A stretch of 8,614 nt of DNA from an uncultured Bryobacterales bacterium (GTDB taxonomy: Bacteria; Acidobacteriota; Terriglobia; Bryobacterales; Bryobacteraceae), in the NCBI GenBank assembly GCA_937859895.1, contig CALMAV010000442.1:1-8614 (forward strand). Reading direction: 5' to 3'. This document shows positions 1 through 6,957 of this stretch, piece by piece (positions within the stretch are counted from its first letter, which is position 1; every line of letters starts with the position of its first letter). The translations under genes were made by a program, and so were the position numbers. The notes under the pieces were generated by a model. That model saw only the letters and a list, made by a program, of their open reading frames with translations. It did no database searches and was not told the DNA's origin.

Positions 1-148
1 CACTGGAGACAACTGCGGCTGGCCTTGTCAAGGCCCTAATTTACACTCTGAATTTACGCGGCCAGGTCCGCAGCAGCTTGTGCTCAGTGAGCGTTCGCGG
101 CTGCCAAGATATTTGAGCAATATGTCTTGTGAGCGACGCTGCCTTCGT

Positions 149-430
149 CTACCACATATATCCGCAAACGTCAGAGAAAGAATCGTGAGCTGATCTGACA
201 ATTTGGCTTGTCGTAAATTTCTCTATTCCAGGCTTCGACACAATTAGCTTTCCGTGGACGCGTCCGTTTTCAACATCAACTCGGCATCCATCGGGTAGGG
301 TGGACATGCTATCCCCATTGAAGTAGCATTCGTTCACGAGCCGCCCGTCTTGCAAGATGACAATGCCCTTTGAGTCAGGACCTGAGCACCTCTGGCTTGG
401 CAAGCATTGCGAAGGTGAGAAGCGGAACAA
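149..430 (-). CDS. Doubtful small hypothetical protein (up to 93 aa)
   Basis: This is an open frame of 93 codons on the minus strand, ending in TAG at 151-149. The longest form starts with TTG at 430 and has no SD. An internal ATG (in the peptide GDSMSTLPDG) is preceded by a GGGGA about 4 nt upstream and could start a shorter product of about 52 residues. The central peptide, KGIVILQDGRLV followed by LPDGCRVDVENG, has the alternating beta-strand look of small DUF104-like or antitoxin-type proteins, but the similarity is impressionistic and I do not claim the family. There is no signal peptide or membrane segment. It lies divergently from the radical SAM gene with about 340 nt between. It may well be spurious or the remnant of a longer gene. 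Confidence 0.28.
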   Translation of the reverse strand: MFRFSPSQCLPSQRCSGPDSKGIVILQDGRLVNECYFNGDSMSTLPDGCRVDVENGRVHGKLIVSKPGIEKFTTSQIVRSAHDSFSDVCGYMW

Positions 431-755
431 GGGCTCGCACAGCTCATTACGGTCGGATCACGGTTCTCCCGGGGGACCGCTGTCTGCGGCCTTGGTCACG
501 ACTGAACCTCATTATTTCGAAGTGACTTCAATCCAGAGACCAGGACCGACCTGACCAGTCGGTGCTATTTGAGACCGCACTACTCTTTTTTTCAGGTAGG
601 CAAGTACTGGTTTCTAGCAAATGCGCGGGTACGCTCGTATTTCTCGTGTAACATTGAAAAGCTAGATCGAAGCGTCCTCCTTCAGCCCCTCTTGCCTACT
701 TCCGATTTTCGTCCCTCCACACAGACAGCGCAATCCTCTGTTGGCCTGCGCCTTG

Positions 756-762
756 AAAGGAA
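756..762 (+). promoter_or_regulatory. Ribosome binding site deciding the radical SAM start
   Basis: AAAGGAA ends about 8 nt before the GTG at 770, which is normal SD geometry. The frame stays open upstream to a TTG at 569, but no comparable site precedes that codon and the extra 67 residues look non-coding. This site is the main reason for choosing 770. Confidence 0.6.
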
Positions 763-769
763 TCCTAGC

Positions 770-2314
770 GTGACCGTACACCTTATTAATCCAAGCGATA
801 TCACATTTGGCACTGCCGTTATTACTCCACGATGGCTGTATGTGCTGGCTTCGGCAACACCCGCCATCTACGGTGCGCCCCGAATTTGTGACGAAACTCT
901 GGAGTTACTTGATCCGGAAACCATTCAGCCGGGTGATGTCGTCGGCATTGGCATTCATACAGGAAACGCACTGCGAGGCTACCAGGTTGGCAAGATGGCG
1001 CGTGAGCGAGGTGCCTGGGTAATTTATGGCGGTATCCACGCGACCCTCTATCCCGATGAGGCAATGGAATTGGGCGGCGCACACTCGGTGGTGAAAGGCG
1101 ATGGCGACGTTGTGTGGGCGACAGCTGTCAACAACTGCGTCAACAACACTCCAGTGCCGCTCTACGACGGAGGGCGGATCGAAGCCGATCAGTTTCTGCC
1201 TGCACGGTGGGATCTGATGCCCGAAGGCCGCTACATGTGGGCTTCTGTGCAGACCGTTCGCGGCTGTGCCAAGCACTGCTCGTTTTGCTCGGTTTGGCGT
1301 ACTGACGGGCAGAAACCTCGCCAGCGTGCGTCCGACGGCGTGATTGCTGAAATTGTCCAGCTCCGGCGTAAGGGCTTCCGCTTTATTGCGTTAGCTGACG
1401 ACAACTTCTATCCTGTTACGCTTACTGATCTTAAGCTCGCCGAGCGCCAGGGCAACGCAGCGCGCCTGGCCCAATTGAAAGCAACCCGCGCAGAACGCTT
1501 TAACTTAATGGAGCGTCTGGCTAAGCTCCCCAAAGACATGGTGTTTTTCACTCAAATCACCATGGAGGCCGCCGAGGATACTGAGTTTTTGGAGGCCATG
1601 CGTAAGGCTCGGATCAGGGGAGCGCTGGTTGGCGTGGAAGCTGTCACTGCAGAAGGATTGAAGGCTGTCTATAAGGACTTCAACCTTTCAGGTGACAACC
1701 TCGTAAACCAGCTAAAAACGTTCCGCAAACACGGCGTTCACGTTCTCGGATCTTTTATCTTCGGCCTGCCGACTGATAAGCCGGACACGTTTGAAGCCAC
1801 AGCCGCTTTGGCCCAGAAAGCGGACGTCACCTTTGCCCAGTTCGTAATGATGACTCCCTTCCCAGGTACCGTTGATTTTGAACGTTGGGAGAAGGCGCAG
1901 TCTGAAAATCCAACGTTGATTGATGGCGTTCCCATAACGCGTTACTGGCTCATCCCGGCCCACAAAAGGCCAAAGATGTTTACGCCGCACCCAAGCATGA
2001 GTTCCGATGAGATTCGCGAACGGACGCAAGGGGTCTGGGACCGCTTTTACAATTGGACCAATATCTGGAAGCGTTCCGACTGTGTAGTCTCGCTTCGCGG
2101 GCGCCTGGCGTTCCTCTTCATTTCCAAACTGTATCGCCAGATGTACGCTAAAACAGGAATCAGTAGCGATAGCGCGCGCAAAAATCGGGCAACGCTCATT
2201 TCCCGTTTGATTGCTGTCCCTTGCCGGCGACTGTTTCAGGCCAAGCCAATGCCGAATTTGGAAATGCCAGCCAGTATGCCTCTTGAACAGCCAGCCTTCC
2301 CCATTTTGCGCTGA
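770..2314 (+). CDS. B12-binding-domain radical SAM protein
   Basis: The predicted product is about 514 aa from a GTG start. The N-terminal part has the Rossmann-like cobalamin-binding fold of class B radical SAM enzymes: HLINPSD near the start, GIGIHTGN around residues 59-66 at the place where methionine-synthase-type proteins carry DxHxxG (the lower-axial His motif is absent, as is common in this class), GGIHATLYPDEA around 87-98 and KGDGD around 109-113. The radical SAM core follows, with the 4Fe-4S cysteines in CX3CX2C spacing (C166, C170, C173, in GCAKHCSFC) and a later SFIFGLP strand near 328-334. The C-terminal ~110 residues, rich in aromatic and basic residues, resemble the tail of this family. 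Known relatives methylate unactivated carbons or rearrange lipids and cofactors (for example the hopanoid methylase HpnP). No neighbour indicates the substrate, so a symbol is not warranted. The gene stands alone and converges on the DUF1080 gene with 12 nt between stops. Family assignment is secure; reaction unknown. Confidence 0.9.
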   Translation: MTVHLINPSDITFGTAVITPRWLYVLASATPAIYGAPRICDETLELLDPETIQPGDVVGIGIHTGNALRGYQVGKMARERGAWVIYGGIHATLYPDEAMELGGAHSVVKGDGDVVWATAVNNCVNNTPVPLYDGGRIEADQFLPARWDLMPEGRYMWASVQTVRGCAKHCSFCSVWRTDGQKPRQRASDGVIAEIVQLRRKGFRFIALADDNFYPVTLTDLKLAERQGNAARLAQLKATRAERFNLMERLAKLPKDMVFFTQITMEAAEDTEFLEAMRKARIRGALVGVEAVTAEGLKAVYKDFNLSGDNLVNQLKTFRKHGVHVLGSFIFGLPTDKPDTFEATAALAQKADVTFAQFVMMTPFPGTVDFERWEKAQSENPTLIDGVPITRYWLIPAHKRPKMFTPHPSMSSDEIRERTQGVWDRFYNWTNIWKRSDCVVSLRGRLAFLFISKLYRQMYAKTGISSDSARKNRATLISRLIAVPCRRLFQAKPMPNLEMPASMPLEQPAFPILR

Positions 2315-2326
2315 AAGGTACGGGCG

Positions 2327-3022
2327 CTAACCTCGTCGAATCCGGATATTGCGGAAGCTGACAATCTCAGCGCCGTGATGTTGAAATGCAATGTGTCCGC
2401 TATTCGCTTGCATGAATAGCGGCACATCCTTGAACTTACTCGCCGCAATCAGGGCTTTGATCTCCGACCCGCCGTATTGATACTTCACGACCTTTTTCTC
2501 GTTGAGCCAGTGCTCAACTGTTCGTCCGTGAACGACCAGCCGCCCTGTATTCCACTCTCCCGCAGGATGGATGGTCTTGTTCGTTGGAGCAATCAGATCA
2601 TACAAAGCACCTGCAGAACGTTTGGGGCTGAGCTTACTGTCCGGGTTATTTTCGTCGTCGATTAATTGCATCTCAGGGCTGGTCTCCCATGCATACCGGG
2701 CGTTTTCTTGAACGCAATACAGCACACCGCTGTTGCCGCCTTCGGTCATCCGCCAATCGAACCGAAGATCGAAGTCAGTGAATTCTTTTTTACTGAGAAG
2801 ATCCCAAGCCCCATAGTGTCCACCGGGAACGGTGGTCAGCGTATCGGCTTCTACTTTCCAGTGGCCAGTCGGGAATGCTTCCTGCTTGTAACCGCGAAAG
2901 GCATCGGTTGAGTGTCCATTGAAGAGCACGGTCCATCCTTTGTCAGGATGAGACTCAAACGCACTAGTCAGCAGCCCGGCCGACAACCCAAACGTCAAAA
3001 GAACAATACGAATCGAAGCCAT
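2327..3022 (-). CDS. Exported DUF1080 (3-keto-disaccharide hydrolase-like) protein
   Basis: The product is about 231 aa starting at ATG 3022-3020, chosen because GGAG lies 6 nt upstream and a signal peptide begins there (MASIRIVLL, then a hydrophobic stretch to about residue 21). The frame is open further upstream to 3106, but that extension lacks family character. There is no lipobox cysteine, so a periplasmic or secreted soluble protein is expected. The mature part shows the DUF1080 (PF06439) pattern: GWTVLFNG near 29-36, FDLRFDWR plus GNSGV near 84-100, EMQLID near 117-122, GEWNTG near 155-160 and a C-terminal HIAFQHHG...VSFRNIRIR strand pair (210-229). The family has a concanavalin-like beta-sandwich fold; some members hydrolyse 3-keto-glycosides made by GMC or GFO/IDH oxidoreductases, others are binding modules. 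No oxidoreductase partner lies in this window. Length is normal for a single-domain member and no lesion is seen. Confidence 0.9.
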   Translation of the reverse strand: MASIRIVLLTFGLSAGLLTSAFESHPDKGWTVLFNGHSTDAFRGYKQEAFPTGHWKVEADTLTTVPGGHYGAWDLLSKKEFTDFDLRFDWRMTEGGNSGVLYCVQENARYAWETSPEMQLIDDENNPDSKLSPKRSAGALYDLIAPTNKTIHPAGEWNTGRLVVHGRTVEHWLNEKKVVKYQYGGSEIKALIAASKFKDVPLFMQANSGHIAFQHHGAEIVSFRNIRIRRG

Positions 3023-3051
3023 GCTGCGCTCCTGCATTGTAAGCGAAGACC

Positions 3052-3085
3052 GTGAATGAGAGAAACGGGTGAATGAGAGGGACGG
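3052..3085. repeat. Two-copy 17-bp tandem repeat upstream of the DUF1080 gene
   Basis: Two adjacent 17-bp units, GTGAATGAGAGAAACGG (3052-3068) and GTGAATGAGAGGGACGG (3069-3085), match at 15 of 17 positions, and their first 11 bases are identical. They sit 30-63 bp upstream of the DUF1080 start codon, in its leader or promoter zone. This arrangement is what a tandem regulator site would look like, but no regulator is known from the window. A small replication-slippage duplication is the alternative. Confidence 0.75.
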
Positions 3086-3352
3086 CCTGACTTGAGGAGT
3101 TCGCAAAAATCGTCAACCTGTGCCAGCTGTCTGCTGAGTTCGATGAAATTGGCCTGAAAGAGCCGAAGCCGAGCTACATCAATATGGGACGTCCAAGGCC
3201 AGAGCGTATCTAAGCAACCTCCACATTGTCTGTCAGGAGCCAAAGCCACGTCACGCGACGTGAATAGTGAAACGTGCGCTAGTCGTGCGTTCCCTCTGTT
3301 AAGTGAGCGATCCTTGTAGAACGGATAGCGTCGTAAGCGAGTTTGGCTACTC

Positions 3353-3370
3353 GATTCACAATCGTGAATC
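3353..3370. repeat. Perfect 7-bp palindrome with 4-nt centre
   Basis: GATTCAC and GTGAATC flank AATC. Outside the arms, CTC (3350-3352) and GAG (3374-3376) would add three more pairs if an ATC (3371-3373) bulges out. It could be a dimeric regulator site between the divergent genes or a transcript hairpin. No T-tract follows, so it is not a Rho-independent terminator. Confidence 0.4.
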
Positions 3371-3690
3371 ATCGAGAAGCGCAGACTGCTATGAGGGCTT
3401 CGCACAGTATCTCAATTGCTCAAGTCAGACGCGAGTGGTTTGCAACTGAGCAAGAGATTAGAAGTTTATCGCGCACGAGGCGTCTTGTCGGAAAAGACGA
3501 TCAACTTCAGTCCACAAAATTGGGCGAGTTTCCATCGCGGGCAGGCAGGGCTGCTGCTGAGCGCGGGTTTGTTGCCTATAAACGAAGGCGCTGCACTCTG
3601 CCACGGATTGGCAGCACTAGCTTAGGCTGGGTGCCCCCAATCCTGGCGGCCGTAGAAGTTACTCTGTAGAGACACGACCAAATCGGCTTA

Positions 3691-3720
3691 TTGTTACTGA
3701 AAAGCCCCGGCCGGTAAATA
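3691..3720 (+). promoter_or_regulatory. Possible sigma-70-type promoter of tkt
   Basis: TTGTTA (3691-3696, four of six to TTGACA) and TAAATA (3715-3720, three of six to TATAAT) are separated by 18 nt and lie 47 nt before the preferred GTG start. The match is weak and other hexamers could serve. It is reported because this is the only paired candidate directly upstream of the gene. Confidence 0.25.
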
Positions 3721-3752
3721 TCGCAACTTTGTTCCACGTATGCTGTCAACAC

Positions 3753-3757
3753 AGGAG
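3753..3757 (+). promoter_or_regulatory. Ribosome binding site of tkt
   Basis: AGGAG ends 9 nt before the in-frame GTG at 3767. The other candidate, ATG at 3740, lies upstream of this site and has no SD of its own, so the GTG start is preferred. Confidence 0.55.
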
Positions 3758-3766
3758 AGCAACCAA

Positions 3767-5902
3767 GTGCCAGTCACCGAATCCACAACTTTAGAAGATC
3801 TCTGCATCAATACAATCCGCTTTCTTTCAGCCGATGCTGTTCAGCAGGCCAACTCGGGCCATCCCGGCCTGCCGATGGGCGCCGCGGCCATGGCCTACAC
3901 ACTGTGGACCAAGTACTTAAAGTTCAACCCCAAAGATCCACTTTGGTTTGATCGCGACCGTTTCGTTCTATCGGCCGGCCACGGTTCCATGTTGCTGTAC
4001 AGCCTGCTGCACCTGACCGGCTACGATTTGTCGCTGGACGATCTGAAGCGCTTTCGCCAGTGGGGTAGTAAAACGCCAGGGCACCCCGAACGTGGGCACA
4101 CCGTCGGCGTTGAGGTCGCTACTGGCCCACTAGGGCAGGGGCTGAGCAATTGCGTTGGCATGGCCATGGCCGAGGCTTGGTTCTCGGCGCGCTTTAACCG
4201 TCCAGGTCATACCCTGGTCGATCACCATACTTATACGATCTGCGGCGATGGCGATCTGATGGAAGGTGTCACCCAGGAAGCAGCCTCGCTTGCCGGCCAT
4301 TTGCGCTTGGGCAAGCTGATTGCGCTCTATGACCAGAACCACATTTCACTAGCTGGGACCACGAGTCTGACCTTTACCGAAGACGTCGGCATGCGCTTCG
4401 AAGCTTACGGATGGCAGACCATTCACGTCAAGGAAGGAAACGACGTGGAAGCCATTGCTGCGGCCATCAAACAGGCGCAGGAGGAGACGAACAAGCCTTC
4501 GCTGATCTTAGTTCGTACCCATATCGGATATGGCAGCCCCAAGAAGCAGGACACCTTTGAAGCGCATGGCAATCCGTTAGGTGAAGACGAGTTGCTGGCT
4601 GCTAAGAAAGCACTTGGTTGGGCCAGTGAAGAAAAATTCTATTTGCCCGAAGACGCAGTGAAGTTCTACCGCGAAATCGGCAGCAAGGGAGCAAATACCC
4701 AGAGTGAATGGCAGACCCGCCTGGCGGCTTACAAGAGCGCTTTCCCAAAAGAAGGCGAGGAGTTCGAGAGTTTTCTGTCTGGCAAGCTGCCGTCCAACTG
4801 GAATGCCGATTTGCCTACCTGGAAGCCGGAAGATAAGCCCCTAGCTACTCGTGCGGCCGGCGGCCAAGTGATGAATGCACTGGCCAAGACGATCAACAAC
4901 CTCGTCGGTGGTTCAGCTGACTTGAATCCTTCCACCAACACAGCCCTAAAGGGCAAGGGCGACTTCCAACCACCGGAGATGGGCGGACCATCCAGCGCTG
5001 GTGCGGTGGGCGGAGTCTGGGGCTATGCCGGAGACAATGTTGCCTTCGGTGTTCGTGAACATGCCATGGGCGCGGCGGTAAACGGCATGGCTGCGCACGG
5101 TGGCTTGTTGCCCTTTTCAGCCACCTTCCTGGTCTTCTCCGATTACATGAAGCCGGCCGTTCGCCTTGGTGCGCTCAGCAACTTGAAAGTTTTCTACGTG
5201 TTTACTCACGACAGCGTTGCCGTTGGTGAAGACGGCCCCACCCACGAGCCGATTGAACAGCTGGCAGGTCTACGCGCGATACCAAACCTGAATGTTATGC
5301 GCCCGGCCGACGCTACCGAAACGGCGCAGTGTTGGGCATACGCCATTGACCACGACGGGCCCACGTTGTTTGCACTTACGCGACAGAATGTGCCACACCT
5401 GGACCGCAGCAAAGCCAAGAATATCGACGTCTCGAAGGGCGCGTATATTATCTCGGAAGCTGACGGAGGTTCGCCCGAAGTGATTCTCATCGGGGCCGGC
5501 TCAGAAGTCTCGCTCTGTACTAAGGCGCAGGAGAAGTTAACCGGCTATGGGGTGAAAGCTCGCGTAGTTAGCTTCCCCAGCTTCTTACTTTTTAATAAAC
5601 AAGAAGAGAGTTATCGCGAAACCATCCTGCCAAAGTCAATTAAGAAGCGCGTAACCGTAGAGGCTGGTTCCACCATGGGTTGGTATCGGTTCGCGACTGA
5701 CGAAGGCACAACCATCGGTATTGATCACTACGGGGCCTCTGCGCCCGGAGACGTCATTATGAAAGAGTTCGGCTTGACTGCCGAGCATGTCACCTCTGCT
5801 GCTTTGCGATTGCTCGGTCGTAACGAGGATGCTGATAAAGAACTCGGCAACCAAGAAACAACCAACGTGCAGGCTACAGCTCCTCACGAGGGTCACTCGT
5901 AA
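3767..5902 (+). CDS. tkt: Transketolase
   Basis: Transketolase is a thiamine-diphosphate (ThDP) enzyme that moves two-carbon ketol units between pentose, heptulose, hexose and triose phosphates in the cytosolic pentose-phosphate pathway. The product is about 711 aa from GTG 3767, or 720 aa if ATG 3740 is used; family members are usually 650-700 aa. Visible motifs, in GTG numbering, are NSGHPG with H32 (phosphate/ThDP-site His), AGHGSMLLY, GPLGQG, the ThDP motif GDGDLMEG starting at residue 160 with its downstream NH, VREHAMG with the catalytic Glu at 431, and FTHDSVAVGEDGPTHEP with H481. The three domains (PP, Pyr, C-terminal) run in normal order. A 17-residue polar tail ending in APHEGHS extends the C-terminus. 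A CHAD gene follows in the same direction after 62 nt with no clear terminator between, so co-transcription is possible. No lesions are visible and the identification is secure; only the start codon is uncertain. Confidence 0.97.
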   Translation: MPVTESTTLEDLCINTIRFLSADAVQQANSGHPGLPMGAAAMAYTLWTKYLKFNPKDPLWFDRDRFVLSAGHGSMLLYSLLHLTGYDLSLDDLKRFRQWGSKTPGHPERGHTVGVEVATGPLGQGLSNCVGMAMAEAWFSARFNRPGHTLVDHHTYTICGDGDLMEGVTQEAASLAGHLRLGKLIALYDQNHISLAGTTSLTFTEDVGMRFEAYGWQTIHVKEGNDVEAIAAAIKQAQEETNKPSLILVRTHIGYGSPKKQDTFEAHGNPLGEDELLAAKKALGWASEEKFYLPEDAVKFYREIGSKGANTQSEWQTRLAAYKSAFPKEGEEFESFLSGKLPSNWNADLPTWKPEDKPLATRAAGGQVMNALAKTINNLVGGSADLNPSTNTALKGKGDFQPPEMGGPSSAGAVGGVWGYAGDNVAFGVREHAMGAAVNGMAAHGGLLPFSATFLVFSDYMKPAVRLGALSNLKVFYVFTHDSVAVGEDGPTHEPIEQLAGLRAIPNLNVMRPADATETAQCWAYAIDHDGPTLFALTRQNVPHLDRSKAKNIDVSKGAYIISEADGGSPEVILIGAGSEVSLCTKAQEKLTGYGVKARVVSFPSFLLFNKQEESYRETILPKSIKKRVTVEAGSTMGWYRFATDEGTTIGIDHYGASAPGDVIMKEFGLTAEHVTSAALRLLGRNEDADKELGNQETTNVQATAPHEGHS

Positions 5903-5922
5903 TCTGTAACGGATTTGAAATA

Positions 5923-5989
5923 AACCTGCGCTGATTCGGTGCCTGGGCGAATCTAACCGTTCGTATGGCGTACCACTTGAGCGCAGGTT
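5923..5989 (+). repeat. Nested inverted repeats around the CHAD start codon
   Basis: AACCTGCGCT (5923-5932) is perfectly complementary to AGCGCAGGTT (5980-5989). Directly inside it GATTCG (5933-5938) pairs with CGAATC (5948-5953). A transcript could fold into a 10-bp stem with a stacked 6-bp hairpin, leaving the initiation region (ATG 5965) in the remaining loop. A competing short hairpin (AGGTT/AACCT, 5985-5997) would use the same 3' arm. The gene has no obvious SD, so structure might matter for translation, but an isolated 10-bp match can arise by chance. Confidence 0.35.
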
Positions 5990-6870
5990 CCAAACCTCTT
6001 GCAATTCAGATTCAGGAGATTTTTGTCGCGGAACTATCGTCAGCTTCCGCCAAATTGAACGACAGTTCAGAGGGTGACCGTGACTCCCGTATTCACCAAG
6101 CTCGCAAGAGCATCAAAAGAGCCCGTGCAATTCTTCGTCTAGTGCAGGAGCAGCTAGGCGCTCGGGCTTTTGCTCGGGCTAATAAGCAGCTTCGAAGCAT
6201 AGCCCAAAGCATCTCGGGACTTCGTGATGCTCAGGTTGTTCTAGAGACGTTTGATTCCATTAGTCAGCACGCAGCAATTCGAAAAATACTGGAAGAGCAG
6301 AAGGCTGCCCTTGAGCAGGGTAAGCTTGCCGATACCTTGCTGTGGGCGCAGAAAAAGCTCGAGTCGCTACAGACTACTCTCAGTGATTTGAAGCTAGACG
6401 GAGACGGGTTGGTGCCGTTAGAATCCGGACTCGTTAGCTTTTACCGGCAAGGGCGCAAAGCTATGTCGTGTGCTCATGATCGCCCATCACCTGTTCGGCT
6501 TCATGACTGGCGTAAGCGCGTTAAGGATCACTGGTATCACGTGCGTCTGCTTTCCGATAATGAAGTCGCTGGGCTTGCCGGTCGTGTAGCAGATCTTCGA
6601 AAGTTGGAAACTTTGCTAGGGGACGCACACAATCTGCATGTCCTCCGCAGCGTCCTGAAGCCGATTGACGAGGCTACTTCACTACTGCCGTTAATTGAGG
6701 CCCGCGAGGCAGATCTTGAGGATCAGGCATTTGAGTTGGGAGCTCAACTTTACGAAACGAAGCCAAAAGCCTTTCGCCTTCTACTACGGCAGGTTTTCGC
6801 GCAAGGGCCAGCCATTCGCAAGCCGGTTAAATCCAAAGCTGGGGCACTTCGCCCGCAAATTGTTGCTTAG
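5965..6870 (+). CDS. CHAD domain-containing protein
   Basis: The product is 301 aa, predicted cytosolic and almost entirely alpha-helical, with no signal peptide or membrane segment. CHAD (PF05235) is a pair of four-helix bundles lined by basic residues, and characterised members bind inorganic polyphosphate. Both halves carry the expected signature helix: RIHQARKSIKRARAILRLV (42-60, with H44, R47, K48, K51, R52) and RLHDWRKRVKDHWYHVRLL (178-196, with H180, R183, K184, K187). LGDAHNLHVL (218-227) is the conserved helix of the second half, and SGLRDAQVVLETF (84-96) is its counterpart in the first. There is no fused CYTH/triphosphatase domain, so this is a stand-alone CHAD protein. The C-terminal tail is basic (KPVKSKAGALRP). 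It lies 62 nt downstream of tkt in the same direction. The ATG at 5965 has no clear SD. Family is secure; the precise role is inferred. Confidence 0.93.
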   Translation: MAYHLSAGSKPLAIQIQEIFVAELSSASAKLNDSSEGDRDSRIHQARKSIKRARAILRLVQEQLGARAFARANKQLRSIAQSISGLRDAQVVLETFDSISQHAAIRKILEEQKAALEQGKLADTLLWAQKKLESLQTTLSDLKLDGDGLVPLESGLVSFYRQGRKAMSCAHDRPSPVRLHDWRKRVKDHWYHVRLLSDNEVAGLAGRVADLRKLETLLGDAHNLHVLRSVLKPIDEATSLLPLIEAREADLEDQAFELGAQLYETKPKAFRLLLRQVFAQGPAIRKPVKSKAGALRPQIVA

Positions 6871-6910
6871 CCCACTACGTTGTTCGGCGAGGATTCACCT
6901 TCCTCACACT

Positions 6911-6941
6911 TTGTAACGGTCTAAATGTAAGGTTCTATACT
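6911..6941 (+). promoter_or_regulatory. Promoter-like element upstream of tarD
   Basis: TATACT (6936-6941) matches five of six bases of the -10 consensus, and TTGTAA (6911-6916) matches four of six of the -35, with a longish 19-nt spacer. Transcription would begin near 6948, just before the AGTWACT array, and leave a leader of about 90 nt ahead of the tarD start at 7040. Confidence 0.35.
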
Positions 6942-6957
6942 CCTATCTTTCAAATTC

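Larger units (their letters stand above)
1..769. other. Mostly non-coding left flank
   Basis: Nothing in this stretch is convincingly coding apart from a doubtful minus-strand ORF at 149-430. At the extreme left, two plus-strand frames are open from the window edge (to a TGA at 114-116 and a TGA at 191-193), so the 3' end of an upstream gene could enter here, but neither translation is recognisable. A short perfect inverted repeat (GGCCTTG/CAAGGCC, 21-35) and a 6-bp hairpin (ACCGAC/GTCGGT, 545-563) are visible. A T-rich run (584-592) lies about 20 nt past the second hairpin, too far for a standard terminator. The reading frame of the downstream radical SAM gene is open back to 569, but residues encoded by 569-769 do not resemble the family. 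Confidence 0.5.
3086..3739. other. Gene-poor interval with several small palindromes
   Basis: About 650 nt lie between the divergent DUF1080 and transketolase genes. Open frames here (for example 3343-3669 and 3416-3625 on plus, 2995-3405 on minus) lack SD sites and recognisable protein character. Short perfect inverted repeats occur at 3247-3262 (CACGTC/GACGTG), 3353-3370 (GATTCAC/GTGAATC), 3481-3499 (CGTCTT/AAGACG) and 3598-3614 (CTGCCA/TGGCAG). These may be operators, RNA hairpins or remnants of a decayed gene; nothing identifies them further. The right end should hold the tkt promoter. Confidence 0.5.

Noticed and set aside
21..35. GGCCTTG/CAAGGCC as a Rho-independent terminator
   Set aside because: The loop would be only 1-3 nt and no T-tract follows, so it is at most a small palindrome.
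545..592. ACCGAC/GTCGGT hairpin plus T-run as a terminator
   Set aside because: About 20 nt separate the stem from the T-run, outside normal intrinsic-terminator geometry.
569..769. N-terminal extension of the radical SAM protein to TTG 569
   Set aside because: The extension does not resemble the family, TTG lacks an SD, and GTG 770 has AAAGGA at ideal spacing directly before the conserved HLINPSD strand.
2995..3405. Minus-strand 136-codon ORF overlapping the DUF1080 start
   Set aside because: No recognisable domain or SD, odd composition, and it overlaps the signal-peptide region of a well-supported gene in another frame.
3343..3669. Plus-strand 108-codon ORF before tkt (and the 69-codon ORF inside it)
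   Set aside because: The TTG start has no SD and the translation is rich in Arg/Ser without domain character; it probably reads through non-coding DNA.
5886..5900. ACGAG/CTCGT stem as the tkt terminator
   Set aside because: The stem is only 5 bp, overlaps the last tkt codons and is not followed by a T-tract.
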